Origin: a virus
Length of the DNA: 22,392 bases
Strand: one strand, 5' to 3'
Virus record (IMG/VR): IMGVR_UViG_3300025168_000744
Location: 1 to 22,392 of that record
In this document: positions 7,387-13,997 of the stretch, piece by piece
Layout: each line of letters starts with the position of its first letter
Position numbering within the stretch: the first letter of the stretch is position 1
Translations under genes and position numbers: made by a program
The notes under the pieces: generated by a model
Databases searched by the model: none
What the model saw: the letters and a program-made list of their open reading frames with translations, nothing else
Told to the model about the DNA's origin: nothing

Positions 7387-7708
7387 CTAAACCACCTAGT
7401 AATCTAGTAAAATTAACATTCATCATATGAACTGCATTTGCTTCTTGCATTTTGTTGATTTGTAAAAACTTATCTGTCATTGTCATTAGTGTGGCTTGAG
7501 TAATGTAAATTGCATACTTTGATAATTTTTCATCAGTTTGAATTTCCCAATAGATTACAAAGGTCGCTCTAATATATAGATTGGCTTTACTCATGGTAGC
7601 ATGTTGTTGATTAAACAAATCAAGATACCTGCCCTCCAAGTTCTTTCGCATTTTCTTTGCCCATTGATTCAAAGATTTATCTGTTTTCCAATGTTTTTCA
7701 TAATTCAT
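7373..7708 (-). CDS. Hypothetical helical protein, 111 aa
   Basis: An unrecognised protein that looks all-helical. A basic N-terminus (EKHWKTDKSLNQWAKKMRK) is followed by three helices with many Met residues (ATLMTMTDKFLQINKMQEANAVHMM). It ends in LDEEE; those Glu codons form part of the junction with the next gene. There are no cysteines or catalytic motifs. It overlaps the upstream histone-fold candidate by 4 nt. The ATG follows AAGGTGAAGAAGA. It may be a small structural or partner protein. Confidence 0.7.
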   Translation of the reverse strand: MNYEKHWKTDKSLNQWAKKMRKNLEGRYLDLFNQQHATMSKANLYIRATFVIYWEIQTDEKLSKYAIYITQATLMTMTDKFLQINKMQEANAVHMMNVNFTRLLGGLDEEE

Positions 7709-8046
7709 TCTTCTTCACCTTCTTTTCTATTCATAGCAACTCTTACAGAAGCCATTAACTCTCTTTCTTTAATAATATATTCTTCCATTTCTGCTTTCAT
7801 TTTAATGAAAGCCATTTGAACATTACTCGGTTGAACTCTACAACCATGACCTGTGTTGGGTGCTTTAATCATTTGTTCATCAACATACTCCGCAAACAAA
7901 TCCACAAGTTCACTTGCTCTTGTTCGGAATCTATCAACAGAACCATTTGCATATTGCCGTTTTGGATTAGCCAATCGTAATGCTTTTCTTGCTTGTTGAT
8001 AGGGAATCCTATTCTCTTGATATTCTCTTTCTATTTCTTCATTCAT
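7705..8046 (-). CDS. Small protein with possible histone fold, 113 aa
   Basis: Residues about 14-90 can be read as a complete histone fold. Helix 1 is PYQQARKALRLANP and loop 1 is KRQYANGS. The long helix 2 is VDRFRTRASELVDLFAEYVDE, loop 2 is GCRVQPSN, and helix 3 is VQMAFIKMKAEMEEY. The segment RVQPSNVQMAF resembles the RVTIMPKDIQLA loop of eukaryotic H3. A basic/acidic helical tail follows, ending EGEEE. If correct, it could pair with the histone-fold candidate at 4866-5318. The gene overlaps both neighbours. An unrelated three-helix protein is possible. Confidence 0.48.
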   Translation of the reverse strand: MNEEIEREYQENRIPYQQARKALRLANPKRQYANGSVDRFRTRASELVDLFAEYVDEQMIKAPNTGHGCRVQPSNVQMAFIKMKAEMEEYIIKERELMASVRVAMNRKEGEEE

Positions 8047-8242
8047 TTAAAACCCTCTGTAATACATTTAATAATTTCTTTGCTTCTTCCATATTCAAAC
8101 GAATACCTTTTCTTGTTGGCTTTGATGAGGTGTGCCAACGAATATCCAAGACTTCGATATTGTAATATTCACCTGTTTTAATTAAAATTTCATGAGTTGA
8201 ATCCCTTGCTATTGTTCCCCTTGTTTCAAATTCATCACTCAT
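8039..8242 (-). CDS. PC4-like ssDNA-binding transcription coactivator
   Basis: A 67-aa protein consisting of one PC4 (p15/SUB1) domain. Strands THEILIKTGEYYNIEVLDIRWHT are followed by KPTRKGIRLNMEEAKKLL, the family's 'PxxKGIsL...w..L' strand-helix signature. PC4 proteins dimerise, bind melted or single-stranded DNA, and assist transcription or replication; viral versions often act as SSBs. It overlaps its neighbours by 8 nt on each side. The ATG follows GGGTGG. Together with TFB further upstream it suggests the virus supplies its own transcription aids. Confidence 0.75.
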   Translation of the reverse strand: MSDEFETRGTIARDSTHEILIKTGEYYNIEVLDIRWHTSSKPTRKGIRLNMEEAKKLLNVLQRVLNE

Positions 8243-8636
8243 TGAACCACCCCTGCTTAAACTTGTCTAATTCTTTTCTTGCAGTAAAATACTTTGGGGT
8301 TTCTAATTCATCAAGCCGATTAACAACCCAACACGAACCACCAATGCTTGATACTTGGACAATTTCATACTGCCCATCATTTACATTAATGACTTCTTTA
8401 GTTTGTATTTCAGGAACCAAACCATACTTGTAAGTAATTTCCTTTGCTACTTCATGTATATTTTCTACAACATACTTAATAATGTGCGCCCTTTGAATAG
8501 GAATCTTAGGTGCAACTTTAATTGACAATTTACCTTTCATCCCACATACTTTACATTTGTTTCCTTCACAAATAGGACAAGGTATTTCAGCATTGTGTGG
8601 TGCGGGTAGTGTTACTGTAACTGCTCTTTTTTTCAT
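8235..8636 (-). CDS. Zinc-knuckle protein, 133 aa
   Basis: The N-terminal 40 residues hold a four-cysteine zinc site, C20-P-I-C23 and C28-K-V-C31, followed by Gly. The spacing is like the DnaJ-type or small rubredoxin-like knuckles. The remaining 90 residues are a beta-rich domain (YEIVQVSSIGGSCWVVNRLDEL) with a helical end. I do not recognise the family. Cys-rich knuckles of this kind bind RNA, DNA or unfolded protein. The ATG follows AGGAGGAACAATT. Neighbours are the PC4-like gene (overlap 8 nt) and the HTH-like paralogues. Confidence 0.7.
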   Translation of the reverse strand: MKKRAVTVTLPAPHNAEIPCPICEGNKCKVCGMKGKLSIKVAPKIPIQRAHIIKYVVENIHEVAKEITYKYGLVPEIQTKEVINVNDGQYEIVQVSSIGGSCWVVNRLDELETPKYFTARKELDKFKQGWFNE

Positions 8637-8947
8637 AATTGTTCCTCCTTTCTAAAATAGTGCCGAACTTTGTTGTTGTTGTGTAGTGCAACAACAGGGT
8701 TATAAGTATTCTTTATTGCGATAGATTCGTATTTTTTGCTTAGATAGTATTGTAATTCTCTAGTGGTAGGGATTAAGTCTCTTCCATTTGTATATTGAGT
8801 TTTTTTAGTATAAAAGAATGGAGTTTTATTGTCTAAATCTATTAACATAAAAAGGTCATCTAATATTTTAGATATTGTTTTAGGCTCGTCAGTTATTACC
8901 CTATCAATCCATTTTTTAGCCTTACTGCTTATCTTTCTACCACCCAT
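8633..8947 (-). CDS. Small HTH-like protein (paralogue family, copy 2)
   Basis: A 104-aa basic protein sharing its layout with the next upstream gene. The N-terminus is ISSKAKKWIDRVITDEPKTISKILDDLF, followed by a variable middle, then PTTRELQYYLSKKY, and a C-terminal strand VRHYFRKEE. The repeated EPK.....ILDDLF and PT..ELQYYL blocks leave no doubt that the two adjacent genes are duplicates. The protein at 3330-3617 is a more distant member. Role unknown; the charge and HTH-like helices suggest a DNA-binding regulator. The ATG follows GGGGAGGAATAAAT, which overlaps the stop of its paralogue. Confidence 0.65.
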   Translation of the reverse strand: MGGRKISSKAKKWIDRVITDEPKTISKILDDLFMLIDLDNKTPFFYTKKTQYTNGRDLIPTTRELQYYLSKKYESIAIKNTYNPVVALHNNNKVRHYFRKEEQL

Positions 8948-8949
8948 AT

Positions 8950-9222
8950 TTATTCCTCCCCTCTAAAATAATGGACTGTTGCCTTATAATTTGTCTTAAC
9001 TGGTTTATTAGTTGCATCGCTAAGAAATACCTTAGAATAATTCCTAGCGAGGTAGTATTGTAATTCACTCCTAGTAGGCATTGTAGATTTATTAGAAGCA
9101 CTATTACTTTTTTCTGCTTGTTTGAATAAATCGTCTAATATTGACTGAAACGGTCTTGGTTCAGAAGTTATTATTTCATCTACATTTTTTACCGCCCATT
9201 GGCTTATTCCTCTAATTCCCAT
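8950..9222 (-). CDS. Small HTH-like protein (paralogue family, copy 3)
   Basis: A 90-aa protein, tandem duplicate of the following gene. The blocks ISQWAVKNVDEIITSEPRPFQSILDDLF, PTRSELQYYLARNY and VHYFRGEE align with copy 2 throughout; the middle is shorter. Its start site GGAGGAATAAATATG is written over the last codons (Glu-Glu-stop) of the chaperonin gene, which couples their translation. Function unknown; probably a small DNA-binding or regulatory protein. Confidence 0.65.
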   Translation of the reverse strand: MGIRGISQWAVKNVDEIITSEPRPFQSILDDLFKQAEKSNSASNKSTMPTRSELQYYLARNYSKVFLSDATNKPVKTNYKATVHYFRGEE

Positions 9223-9224
9223 AT

Positions 9225-10730
9225 TTATTCCTCCAATAACACAGCAACTTCAGTAGTTAAGAACAATGAAGCAATCGAGATTGCCGCATTAAAACTTCCC
9301 TTTGTTACCTTTACAGGGTCAAAGACACCTGCTTCAAACAAATCTTCATACTTTTCAGTAAGAGCGTTATAACCATAATTAGGATTGCCATTTGAAAATG
9401 CCATTCCACCACTTCTACTACTGTTACTCAATAAAGCAAGAGCAGGTTCTTCCAAAGAATCATAAACAATCTTATGTCCGGTCTTTTCAATCGCTAAGTT
9501 CTTTCTTGCACTTAACAAACCAAGACCACCACCTGTAATGATACCTTCTGCTAATGCCGCTTTTGTTGCATTCAAAGCATCATCCAACCTTTCTTTCTTT
9601 TCACGCATCTCCATAGAAGAAGAAGCACCAATTTGAATAGTAGCAATACCACCACTCAAACGAGAGATGCGTTTTTTCATACGCTTCTTATCGAAATCGT
9701 CATCTAATGTTTCAAACACTGACTTGAGAGTATTGATTCTCTCATCAGCCGAATTACCACCAATAATGGTAGTAGTCTCCTTTGTAATAATAATCTTTTC
9801 ACAAGAACCTAATTCTTCTTTAGTAACCAATTCTGGGTCATCCTTGCTTTCGTCAGTATAGAGGCGACCCCCAACAATAGAAACAATATCACCCAATTCA
9901 TCTAATTGGGCATCACCAAAATTAGGTGCAGTAACAACTGCAACTTCGATTGTCTTTTGAAGAACATTCATAATAATATTATTCAAAGCACTTCCATCCA
10001 TCCCTTTTACAAACATTACCATTGGTCGCTTCTCAACAGCCGCTAATTCCAACATTGGTAGAATATCGCTAAAGTTTTTTATTGCTAAATTAGAAGTAAA
10101 GATAAGAGGGTTGGTGAATTGAACTTTTCCATCATCACCATTAGCCATCAAATGACTCAAATACCCTTCATCAATTTCTAATCCTTTACGGACAACTAAG
10201 TTTGTTCGGTGGCTATTTGATTCTTCTACTGTAATAATACCATCACGCCCAACTTCATTAAGTGCCTGTTCAATTAAACTACCCAAGTAAGAATCGTTGT
10301 TTGCCGCAATAGTAGCAACAGAAACAATATCGGCATCTCCAACATCTACTGCCATCATTTCAAGTGCTTCTACAATAATTGCTTGTGCTTCATCCAATTC
10401 CTTACTGAGAGTATGAAGGTTTGAAACATCAGCATTATTGATTCGTTCACATAATGCTCTCGCAATAATACAAGCAGTTGTTGTTCCATCACCTGAATTA
10501 TCCTGTGCTTTACTCGCCAAGTTTTGAACCATTTGAACACCCATTTGAACATAAGGGTCTTCATGTGATACATACTTAGTAATGGTAACACCATCGTTAA
10601 TAATAACTGGTGGGTTTCCTTGAAGGATTACCGTCTTGGCTTGTGGGCCAAGTGTCGGTAATACTGTATCTGCTACTAAATTAATTCCTTGTAATAGTTT
10701 TTCTTTTACTTCGTTTCCATGTATAATCAT
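9225..10730 (-). CDS. groEL: Group I chaperonin (GroEL/Hsp60-type)
   Basis: A 501-aa chaperonin that follows bacterial GroEL from end to end, not the thermosome. It has NDGVTI near residue 45 and the nucleotide loop GDGTTT at 80-85. Apical-domain segments VTAPNFGDAQLDELGDI and TKETTTIIGG match GroEL's VKAPGFGDRR and TTTII. DALNATKAA contains the hydrolytic Asp (384), GGG is at 400-402, and the end is NYGYNALTEKYEDLFEAGV...DPVKVTKGS. The insertion typical of the group II built-in lid is absent. It stops at LLEE, without the flexible GGM tail of GroEL. It should fold viral or host proteins with a GroES-like lid, and a candidate is encoded at 11321-11548. The ATG follows AGGGGGCAATTGAA. Confidence 0.93.
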   Translation of the reverse strand: MIIHGNEVKEKLLQGINLVADTVLPTLGPQAKTVILQGNPPVIINDGVTITKYVSHEDPYVQMGVQMVQNLASKAQDNSGDGTTTACIIARALCERINNADVSNLHTLSKELDEAQAIIVEALEMMAVDVGDADIVSVATIAANNDSYLGSLIEQALNEVGRDGIITVEESNSHRTNLVVRKGLEIDEGYLSHLMANGDDGKVQFTNPLIFTSNLAIKNFSDILPMLELAAVEKRPMVMFVKGMDGSALNNIIMNVLQKTIEVAVVTAPNFGDAQLDELGDIVSIVGGRLYTDESKDDPELVTKEELGSCEKIIITKETTTIIGGNSADERINTLKSVFETLDDDFDKKRMKKRISRLSGGIATIQIGASSSMEMREKKERLDDALNATKAALAEGIITGGGLGLLSARKNLAIEKTGHKIVYDSLEEPALALLSNSSRSGGMAFSNGNPNYGYNALTEKYEDLFEAGVFDPVKVTKGSFNAAISIASLFLTTEVAVLLEE

Positions 10731-10870
10731 TTCAATTGCCCCCTAAAGAACTTTTCATATTTTTCCATTATTTCTCTTGACCGTAATGGCGGCCCTTCAT
10801 TCATTTCTTTGTAGAATAACTTAATCAAATCAATTAAGTATTCTGCATCATCGTTATGTTTATCTGTCAT
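10727..10870 (-). CDS. Hypothetical protein, 47 aa
   Basis: A 47-codon gene filling the space between the MazG-like and chaperonin genes. Its ATG overlaps the MazG-like stop (TAATG) and its TGA overlaps the chaperonin start (ATGA). The peptide is charged and helical (AEYLIDLIKLFYKEMNEG, REIMEKYEKFF). The perfect fit of both junctions is the main evidence that it is a gene. No function is apparent. Confidence 0.7.
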   Translation of the reverse strand: MTDKHNDDAEYLIDLIKLFYKEMNEGPPLRSREIMEKYEKFFRGQLK

Positions 10871-11202
10871 TAGAAAGACTTCCCATGCATATATTCACGA
10901 CTTTCATTGTATTCCATCTTAGCGAGAATAGCACCTGCAATATCCAAATCTTTACCAAACGCATAATCCATGATACGGATTACAACATCTGCTAATTCTT
11001 CTTCAAGAGAAGAAAACTCAATAATCTTATTAGATGACGGGTTTCCATCCCTTAGTGCTTCAAGTGCTTCACTAATTTCAGCATGAATCAAAGCCATGCG
11101 TTCACCGTCATTAGGTTCTTCTTTCCAGAAACCATGATTAACAGCATTAGTGTAGATTTTCTTAGATATTTTATTCCAGCCTTTTTCAAAAAGTATTGTC
11201 AT
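10870..11202 (-). CDS. mazG: MazG-like NTP pyrophosphohydrolase
   Basis: A 110-aa all-helical protein with the MazG/RS21-C6 metal-binding pattern. HAEISEALEALRDG (Glu42, Glu45) and SLEEELADVVIRIMDYA (Glu68/69 and Asp72) form the Mg-binding helices. The end, KMEYNESREYMHGK, supplies the conserved Asn, Arg and Lys. Such enzymes hydrolyse (d)NTPs to NMP and pyrophosphate, cleaning the nucleotide pool or altering host stringent signals; marine viruses often carry one. It complements the ribonucleotide reductase upstream. The ATG follows GGGGGTCTAAAT. Confidence 0.85.
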   Translation of the reverse strand: MTILFEKGWNKISKKIYTNAVNHGFWKEEPNDGERMALIHAEISEALEALRDGNPSSNKIIEFSSLEEELADVVIRIMDYAFGKDLDIAGAILAKMEYNESREYMHGKSF

Positions 11203-11204
11203 AT

Positions 11205-11318
11205 TTAGACCCCCGTTGGATAATTTAAATTGTTTTTACAAATAGTGCAAATGTTATCATATTTGACTAAAGCCAAACAGCCCTCTACTTCACATTCTGT
11301 ATGTATTGCTCCGCACAT
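11205..11318 (-). CDS. Small Cys-rich protein, 37 aa
   Basis: A 37-codon gene with GAGGTG 6 nt before its ATG. It starts within a few bases of the GroES-like stop and ends 2 nt before the MazG-like start. Cysteines at 2, 9, 14, 24 and 27 (C-x4-C and C-x2-C) could hold one zinc ion. No family recognised. Its exact fit into the gap supports a real gene. Confidence 0.65.
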   Translation of the reverse strand: MCGAIHTECEVEGCLALVKYDNICTICKNNLNYPTGV

Positions 11319-11320
11319 TA

Positions 11321-11548
11321 TTACACCTCATATCCGTAAATCTTCTTAAAAGGAACAACAGTTAAGTTACCAATAGTTTGATATTGAGTTCCAGTGTTAT
11401 CGAAATAAACAGTTTTACCAACTAAGTATCTATAATCATCACTAGCACTCAAACACTTTCCTTTGTTATCCGATTTCATTACAATGCCACTTCTACTGGC
11501 TTGTTCAGTTTCAATAAGAATCCATTCTCCACAACCTTTCAATATCAT
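11321..11548 (-). CDS. Divergent GroES-like co-chaperonin
   Basis: A 75-aa protein with the order of elements of GroES (usually about 97 aa). A first strand EWILIETEQ is followed by a flexible stretch carrying the hydrophobic tripeptide I22-V23-M24 after Ser-Gly. GroES has GGIVL in its mobile loop at that place. Then GKCLSASDDY, VGKTVYFDNTG and the closing strands TVVPFKKIYGYEV match GroES 'vGD.V.f...g' and the C-terminal 'I.a.ve'. The GroES roof loop is shortened. It lies about 600 nt upstream of the GroEL-type gene, with three small genes between. The similarity is weak but co-location makes it meaningful, as with T4 gp31. A lone beta-barrel of other function is the alternative. The ATG follows GGGGAGAATA. 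Confidence 0.6.
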   Translation of the reverse strand: MILKGCGEWILIETEQASRSGIVMKSDNKGKCLSASDDYRYLVGKTVYFDNTGTQYQTIGNLTVVPFKKIYGYEV

Positions 11549-11718
11549 TATTCTCCCCTCTCTTTTCTTTCTCGGTCTTCTTCTTCTTCTTCAAAAACTG
11601 CCGCTTCATCTAACAACACATTTGCTAAAAGCCTTAAATCAACAACAGTCAAGTTTAAATCTAGAATTGGGTTAATTATTGCATAAATATCCGTATTTGT
11701 TAATATTTTATTATTCAT
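11548..11718 (-). CDS. Hypothetical protein, 56 aa, acidic tail
   Basis: A 56-codon gene too short to stand out but bounded perfectly. Its ATG overlaps the TGA of the upstream gene and its TAA shares one base with the GroES-like ATG. The N-terminus is hydrophobic-helical (TDIYAIINPILDLNL, VVDLRLLANVLLDEA). The C-terminus is a run of five Glu followed by mixed charge. AGGAGG lies upstream. No function can be assigned; it may be a partner of the GroES-like protein by position. Confidence 0.65.
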   Translation of the reverse strand: MNNKILTNTDIYAIINPILDLNLTVVDLRLLANVLLDEAAVFEEEEEDRERKERGE

Positions 11719-12056
11719 TCTTCTTCCTCCTTTCCTACTCTATGTCGTGGATAATTAGGTAATGTTGAACCTAAAGAGCGAATTGCTGTCCACATACTCT
11801 CTCTTGTATCTGGTGTATTGGTATTAAAAGCAGTATCTACTGCAAATTGCATAGCCTTTTTAATGTCTAAAGTTTTCGCATCATCATCAGTATCATTATC
11901 TAAAAAGTATTGAACCTTTTCAAGTTTCTTATTGAAAGAAACTTTTAACTTGGCCTGTCGTCTTTCATTTTCAACTATCCAATCCTGTAATGCTTTAGGG
12001 TAGTATTCTTTTAGCCAATTAGTATCTATTGTTACTGTTCCAAATGTCTTATCCAT
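11715..12056 (-). CDS. Hypothetical protein, 113 aa
   Basis: An unrecognised, mostly helical protein. It opens with a short strand (GTVTIDTNWL), then a helix with alternating charge (WIVENERRQAKLKVSFNKKLEKV) and an Asp-rich turn (DNDTDDDAK). Two further helices and a proline-containing basic end (PNYPRHRV) precede the Glu4 tail. GAGGAGGAATAG lies directly before the ATG and is encoded by the Glu-Glu-stop of the upstream gene. No catalytic motif or cysteine is present. Confidence 0.7.
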   Translation of the reverse strand: MDKTFGTVTIDTNWLKEYYPKALQDWIVENERRQAKLKVSFNKKLEKVQYFLDNDTDDDAKTLDIKKAMQFAVDTAFNTNTPDTRESMWTAIRSLGSTLPNYPRHRVGKEEEE

Positions 12057-12347
12057 CTATTCTTCCTCCTCAAATCCTGAAACTCGCACCCAAGCCTTAT
12101 TCATATCTCTATCAACAAAAGTATAGATATGTTCTTTGTAAAACCTATCCATCTTTTTAGTGTGCTTACCTGCTGTATTCCAAGTAATACCATTCACAGG
12201 TTCTCCATTATCATTAACCTTTACAATGTTATCATCATTAGAGTGTAATGCCTTATGTCGTTCCTGTCGTTCTTGTAGAGTAATCTTTTCGTATTCTCTC
12301 ATTGGTATTTCCTGTAACTTACTTGCGTTTCTATCTCCTATTTTCAT
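12057..12347 (-). CDS. Hypothetical protein, 96 aa
   Basis: A polar protein that I do not recognise. The first 40 residues are helical and charged (REYEKITLQERQERHKAL). The second half has Trp and aromatic strands (VNGITWNTAGKHTKKMDRFY, IYTFVDRDMNKAWVRV) and ends Glu4. It overlaps the JAMM protease gene by 4 nt and could be a partner of it. The start is supported by the junction motif GAAGAAGAATG. Confidence 0.65.
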   Translation of the reverse strand: MKIGDRNASKLQEIPMREYEKITLQERQERHKALHSNDDNIVKVNDNGEPVNGITWNTAGKHTKKMDRFYKEHIYTFVDRDMNKAWVRVSGFEEEE

Positions 12348-12895
12348 TCTTCTTCACTTCCTTGTTTTATTTGTATTCGGTATGTTCCGTCTTTTTCTTT
12401 AATCTCTAACTGATTAGGTCTGCTTTGCTCCCAAAATCCATAATGTTCATCTCCACCAATAACATATGCTGTTTTCATATTATCTTCCCAAATAGAAACG
12501 GTTCGCCAATCAGTTCCACTGAAATAGGCTGAACCAAATGGATGAGTATGAAACCAACATTTAATCGGTAATGTTAATCCCTTCGGCGGTATAGGAAAAT
12601 CAACATAACCTGCTGTTCCCGATGAAATGTATGCTCTATTGTTTGCATCAATAACTACTTGAACTTCAAGATTAGGTAGCATTTGCGTTGATGCAAACCA
12701 AATAGAATAATGCCATGATTTAGAATGTATTGCATCATCTCCGTTCATATCAAACTCTTCAATCCAATTGTTCTGCAACATAGCGATTATTTCACTTCTC
12801 GCTTCTTTAACCTGCATTTGGTATTCCCAAGCCGCATCATCGTTGATTCCGTATCTTTCTTCGTTTTCTATGCTTTTATCGCTCATTCTTCCCAT
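12344..12895 (-). CDS. JAMM/JAB (MPN+) metalloprotease
   Basis: A 183-aa protein with a complete JAMM zinc motif, HTHPFGSAYFSGTD. His116 and His118 are followed by Ser126 and Asp129, and candidate catalytic Glu residues lie in the N-terminal helix (KEARSEI). Strands EVQVVIDANNRAYISSG before the motif and TAYVIGGDEHYGFWE after it fit the MPN core. JAMM enzymes remove ubiquitin-like modifiers or trim their C-termini; phage versions also occur in tail proteins. An E1-like gene lies one gene upstream and a Gly-Gly-ending Ub-like gene about 6.5 kb upstream. The longest frame begins with a GTG inside AGGTG; I use the ATG at 12893-12895, 6 nt downstream. No second domain such as NlpC/P60 is present, which argues against the lambda-tail type. 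Confidence 0.88.
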   Translation of the reverse strand: MGRMSDKSIENEERYGINDDAAWEYQMQVKEARSEIIAMLQNNWIEEFDMNGDDAIHSKSWHYSIWFASTQMLPNLEVQVVIDANNRAYISSGTAGYVDFPIPPKGLTLPIKCWFHTHPFGSAYFSGTDWRTVSIWEDNMKTAYVIGGDEHYGFWEQSRPNQLEIKEKDGTYRIQIKQGSEEE

Positions 12896-12896
12896 T

Positions 12897-13997
12897 TCAT
12901 TCACCTCGTAGTTTGTTTAGTTTTGCCTCAAGACGCTCTGCCTTTCGTGCTACCTTTCGTGCCTTTCGTGCCTTTCTTGCTATCTTTCGACGCATGAAAA
13001 AGCCCATCTTTGCATTCTTGGCCTCTTCCTTCTTTCGCTTTGAAATAACCTTAGCGGCTCTCTTAAGCATCAAAACATATTCAGGTTCTTCGCTATCTAC
13101 AATCATTTCAAGTCTTTGTGCAAGAGAAGCATAACTTCGCTCAAATCTTTCTCTCGCTTCATCAATAGACAATTCATAGAAATTACAAAGAAGGTCTAAC
13201 TCTTCTTCAGTTTTCCAAGCCTTTCGACTTCTTTCATGTTTTTTCTTAATAACTTCTTCTAGTGCTTCTTCTACTTCCATAAACATCATTTTTTCATCAT
13301 TTGATAGGTGGCGAGTAGTTGGATTACCATGTTTTTCTACAAAAGTTTTAATCTTTTGAGGCAAAGGTTGTTGAATTGGTTGTTCTTTTTCCAATATATC
13401 TACATATACTTTCTTTTGAAGTTCAGTCCAACGGCCATTCTTTCGCATTCTAGTTCTTCGTTGCTGAATGGCTCTTTCAGTCCGGTTAAGAACACCTGCA
13501 ATAACAAGTGCATCTGAAGGAGTTTTATAGTTATTAAACACATATAATTCCTCTTCTTCTGTCCATTTAGCCATACTTACCTTCTTAGAGTTCTTTTGAA
13601 CTCTAATAGCCTTCTCTGGTTTTACAATAGACATCATGTTTTGAATTTGTGTATTGCATTCGGTTTTACTAAATTGTCCTTTTAGGGCCTTATCTTTATA
13701 CAGTTCTTCTTGTAAGGCCTTTATTGCTTTAGTAGTAGCATTTTCGCCTAATACTAAAGACGCATAAAACCTACATTGTTTCCGTGTCGCTGGTTCATAA
13801 TCATTTTCATACATATTTTTTTCCTCCTTATTTTCTTTTTCCCACTTATACAGTTTTTGATAAATAGTATTGCCTGTTCTCTTTACTTTGAATTTTCGTT
13901 CCATTTCTCTAGAAATCTGATTCATAGTCTTACCTTCTTTTCTTAGTTCCAGAGCATAGCCTATTTGTTTTTCTGTCCATTTATTTAATTTTCTCAT
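12897..13997 (-). CDS. Protein with three Myb/SANT-like HTH repeats and basic tail
   Basis: A 366-aa basic protein. Three segments begin with the Trp-Thr-Glu signature of Myb/SANT-like HTH domains: KWTEKQIGYALELRKEG (residue 6 on), KWTEEEELYVFNNYKTP (about 144 on), and AWKTEEELDLLCNFYEL (about 260 on). The first two are followed by a recognition-type helix (NTIYQKLYKW; RAIQQRRTRMRK). Residues 70-125 form a separate helical part (ATRKQCRFYASLVLG). The last 30 residues are Arg/Lys/Ala repeats. This suggests multivalent DNA binding, perhaps genome organisation or transcription control. It sits between the E1-like gene (4-nt overlap) and the JAMM gene (spacing 1 nt). It is not an E2-like conjugating enzyme by any feature I can see. 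Confidence 0.7.
   Translation of the reverse strand: MRKLNKWTEKQIGYALELRKEGKTMNQISREMERKFKVKRTGNTIYQKLYKWEKENKEEKNMYENDYEPATRKQCRFYASLVLGENATTKAIKALQEELYKDKALKGQFSKTECNTQIQNMMSIVKPEKAIRVQKNSKKVSMAKWTEEEELYVFNNYKTPSDALVIAGVLNRTERAIQQRRTRMRKNGRWTELQKKVYVDILEKEQPIQQPLPQKIKTFVEKHGNPTTRHLSNDEKMMFMEVEEALEEVIKKKHERSRKAWKTEEELDLLCNFYELSIDEARERFERSYASLAQRLEMIVDSEEPEYVLMLKRAAKVISKRKKEEAKNAKMGFFMRRKIARKARKARKVARKAERLEAKLNKLRGE
12940..12989 (-). repeat. Short tandem repeat encoding the basic tail
   Basis: Four to five imperfect copies of a CCTTTCGTG-like unit on the plus strand, spaced 9-12 nt. On the minus strand they encode the repeated ARKARKVARKA part of the Myb-like protein. Probably an expandable coding microsatellite. 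Confidence 0.7.

Noticed and set aside
9225-10730. Thermosome (group II chaperonin), expected for an archaeal host
   Set aside because: Apical and C-terminal segments follow GroEL, and the group II lid insertion is absent.
12344-12895. Lambda gpK-like tail protein
   Set aside because: It has only the JAMM domain, with no NlpC/P60 domain and no tail genes nearby.
12940-12989. CRISPR-like or iteron repeat
   Set aside because: The repeats are 9-12 nt, lie inside a coding frame and encode a regular basic tail; there are no spacers.
12897-13997. E2-like conjugating enzyme between the E1-like and JAMM genes
   Set aside because: The protein shows HTH repeats and a basic tail; no UBC-like core or catalytic Cys context is visible.
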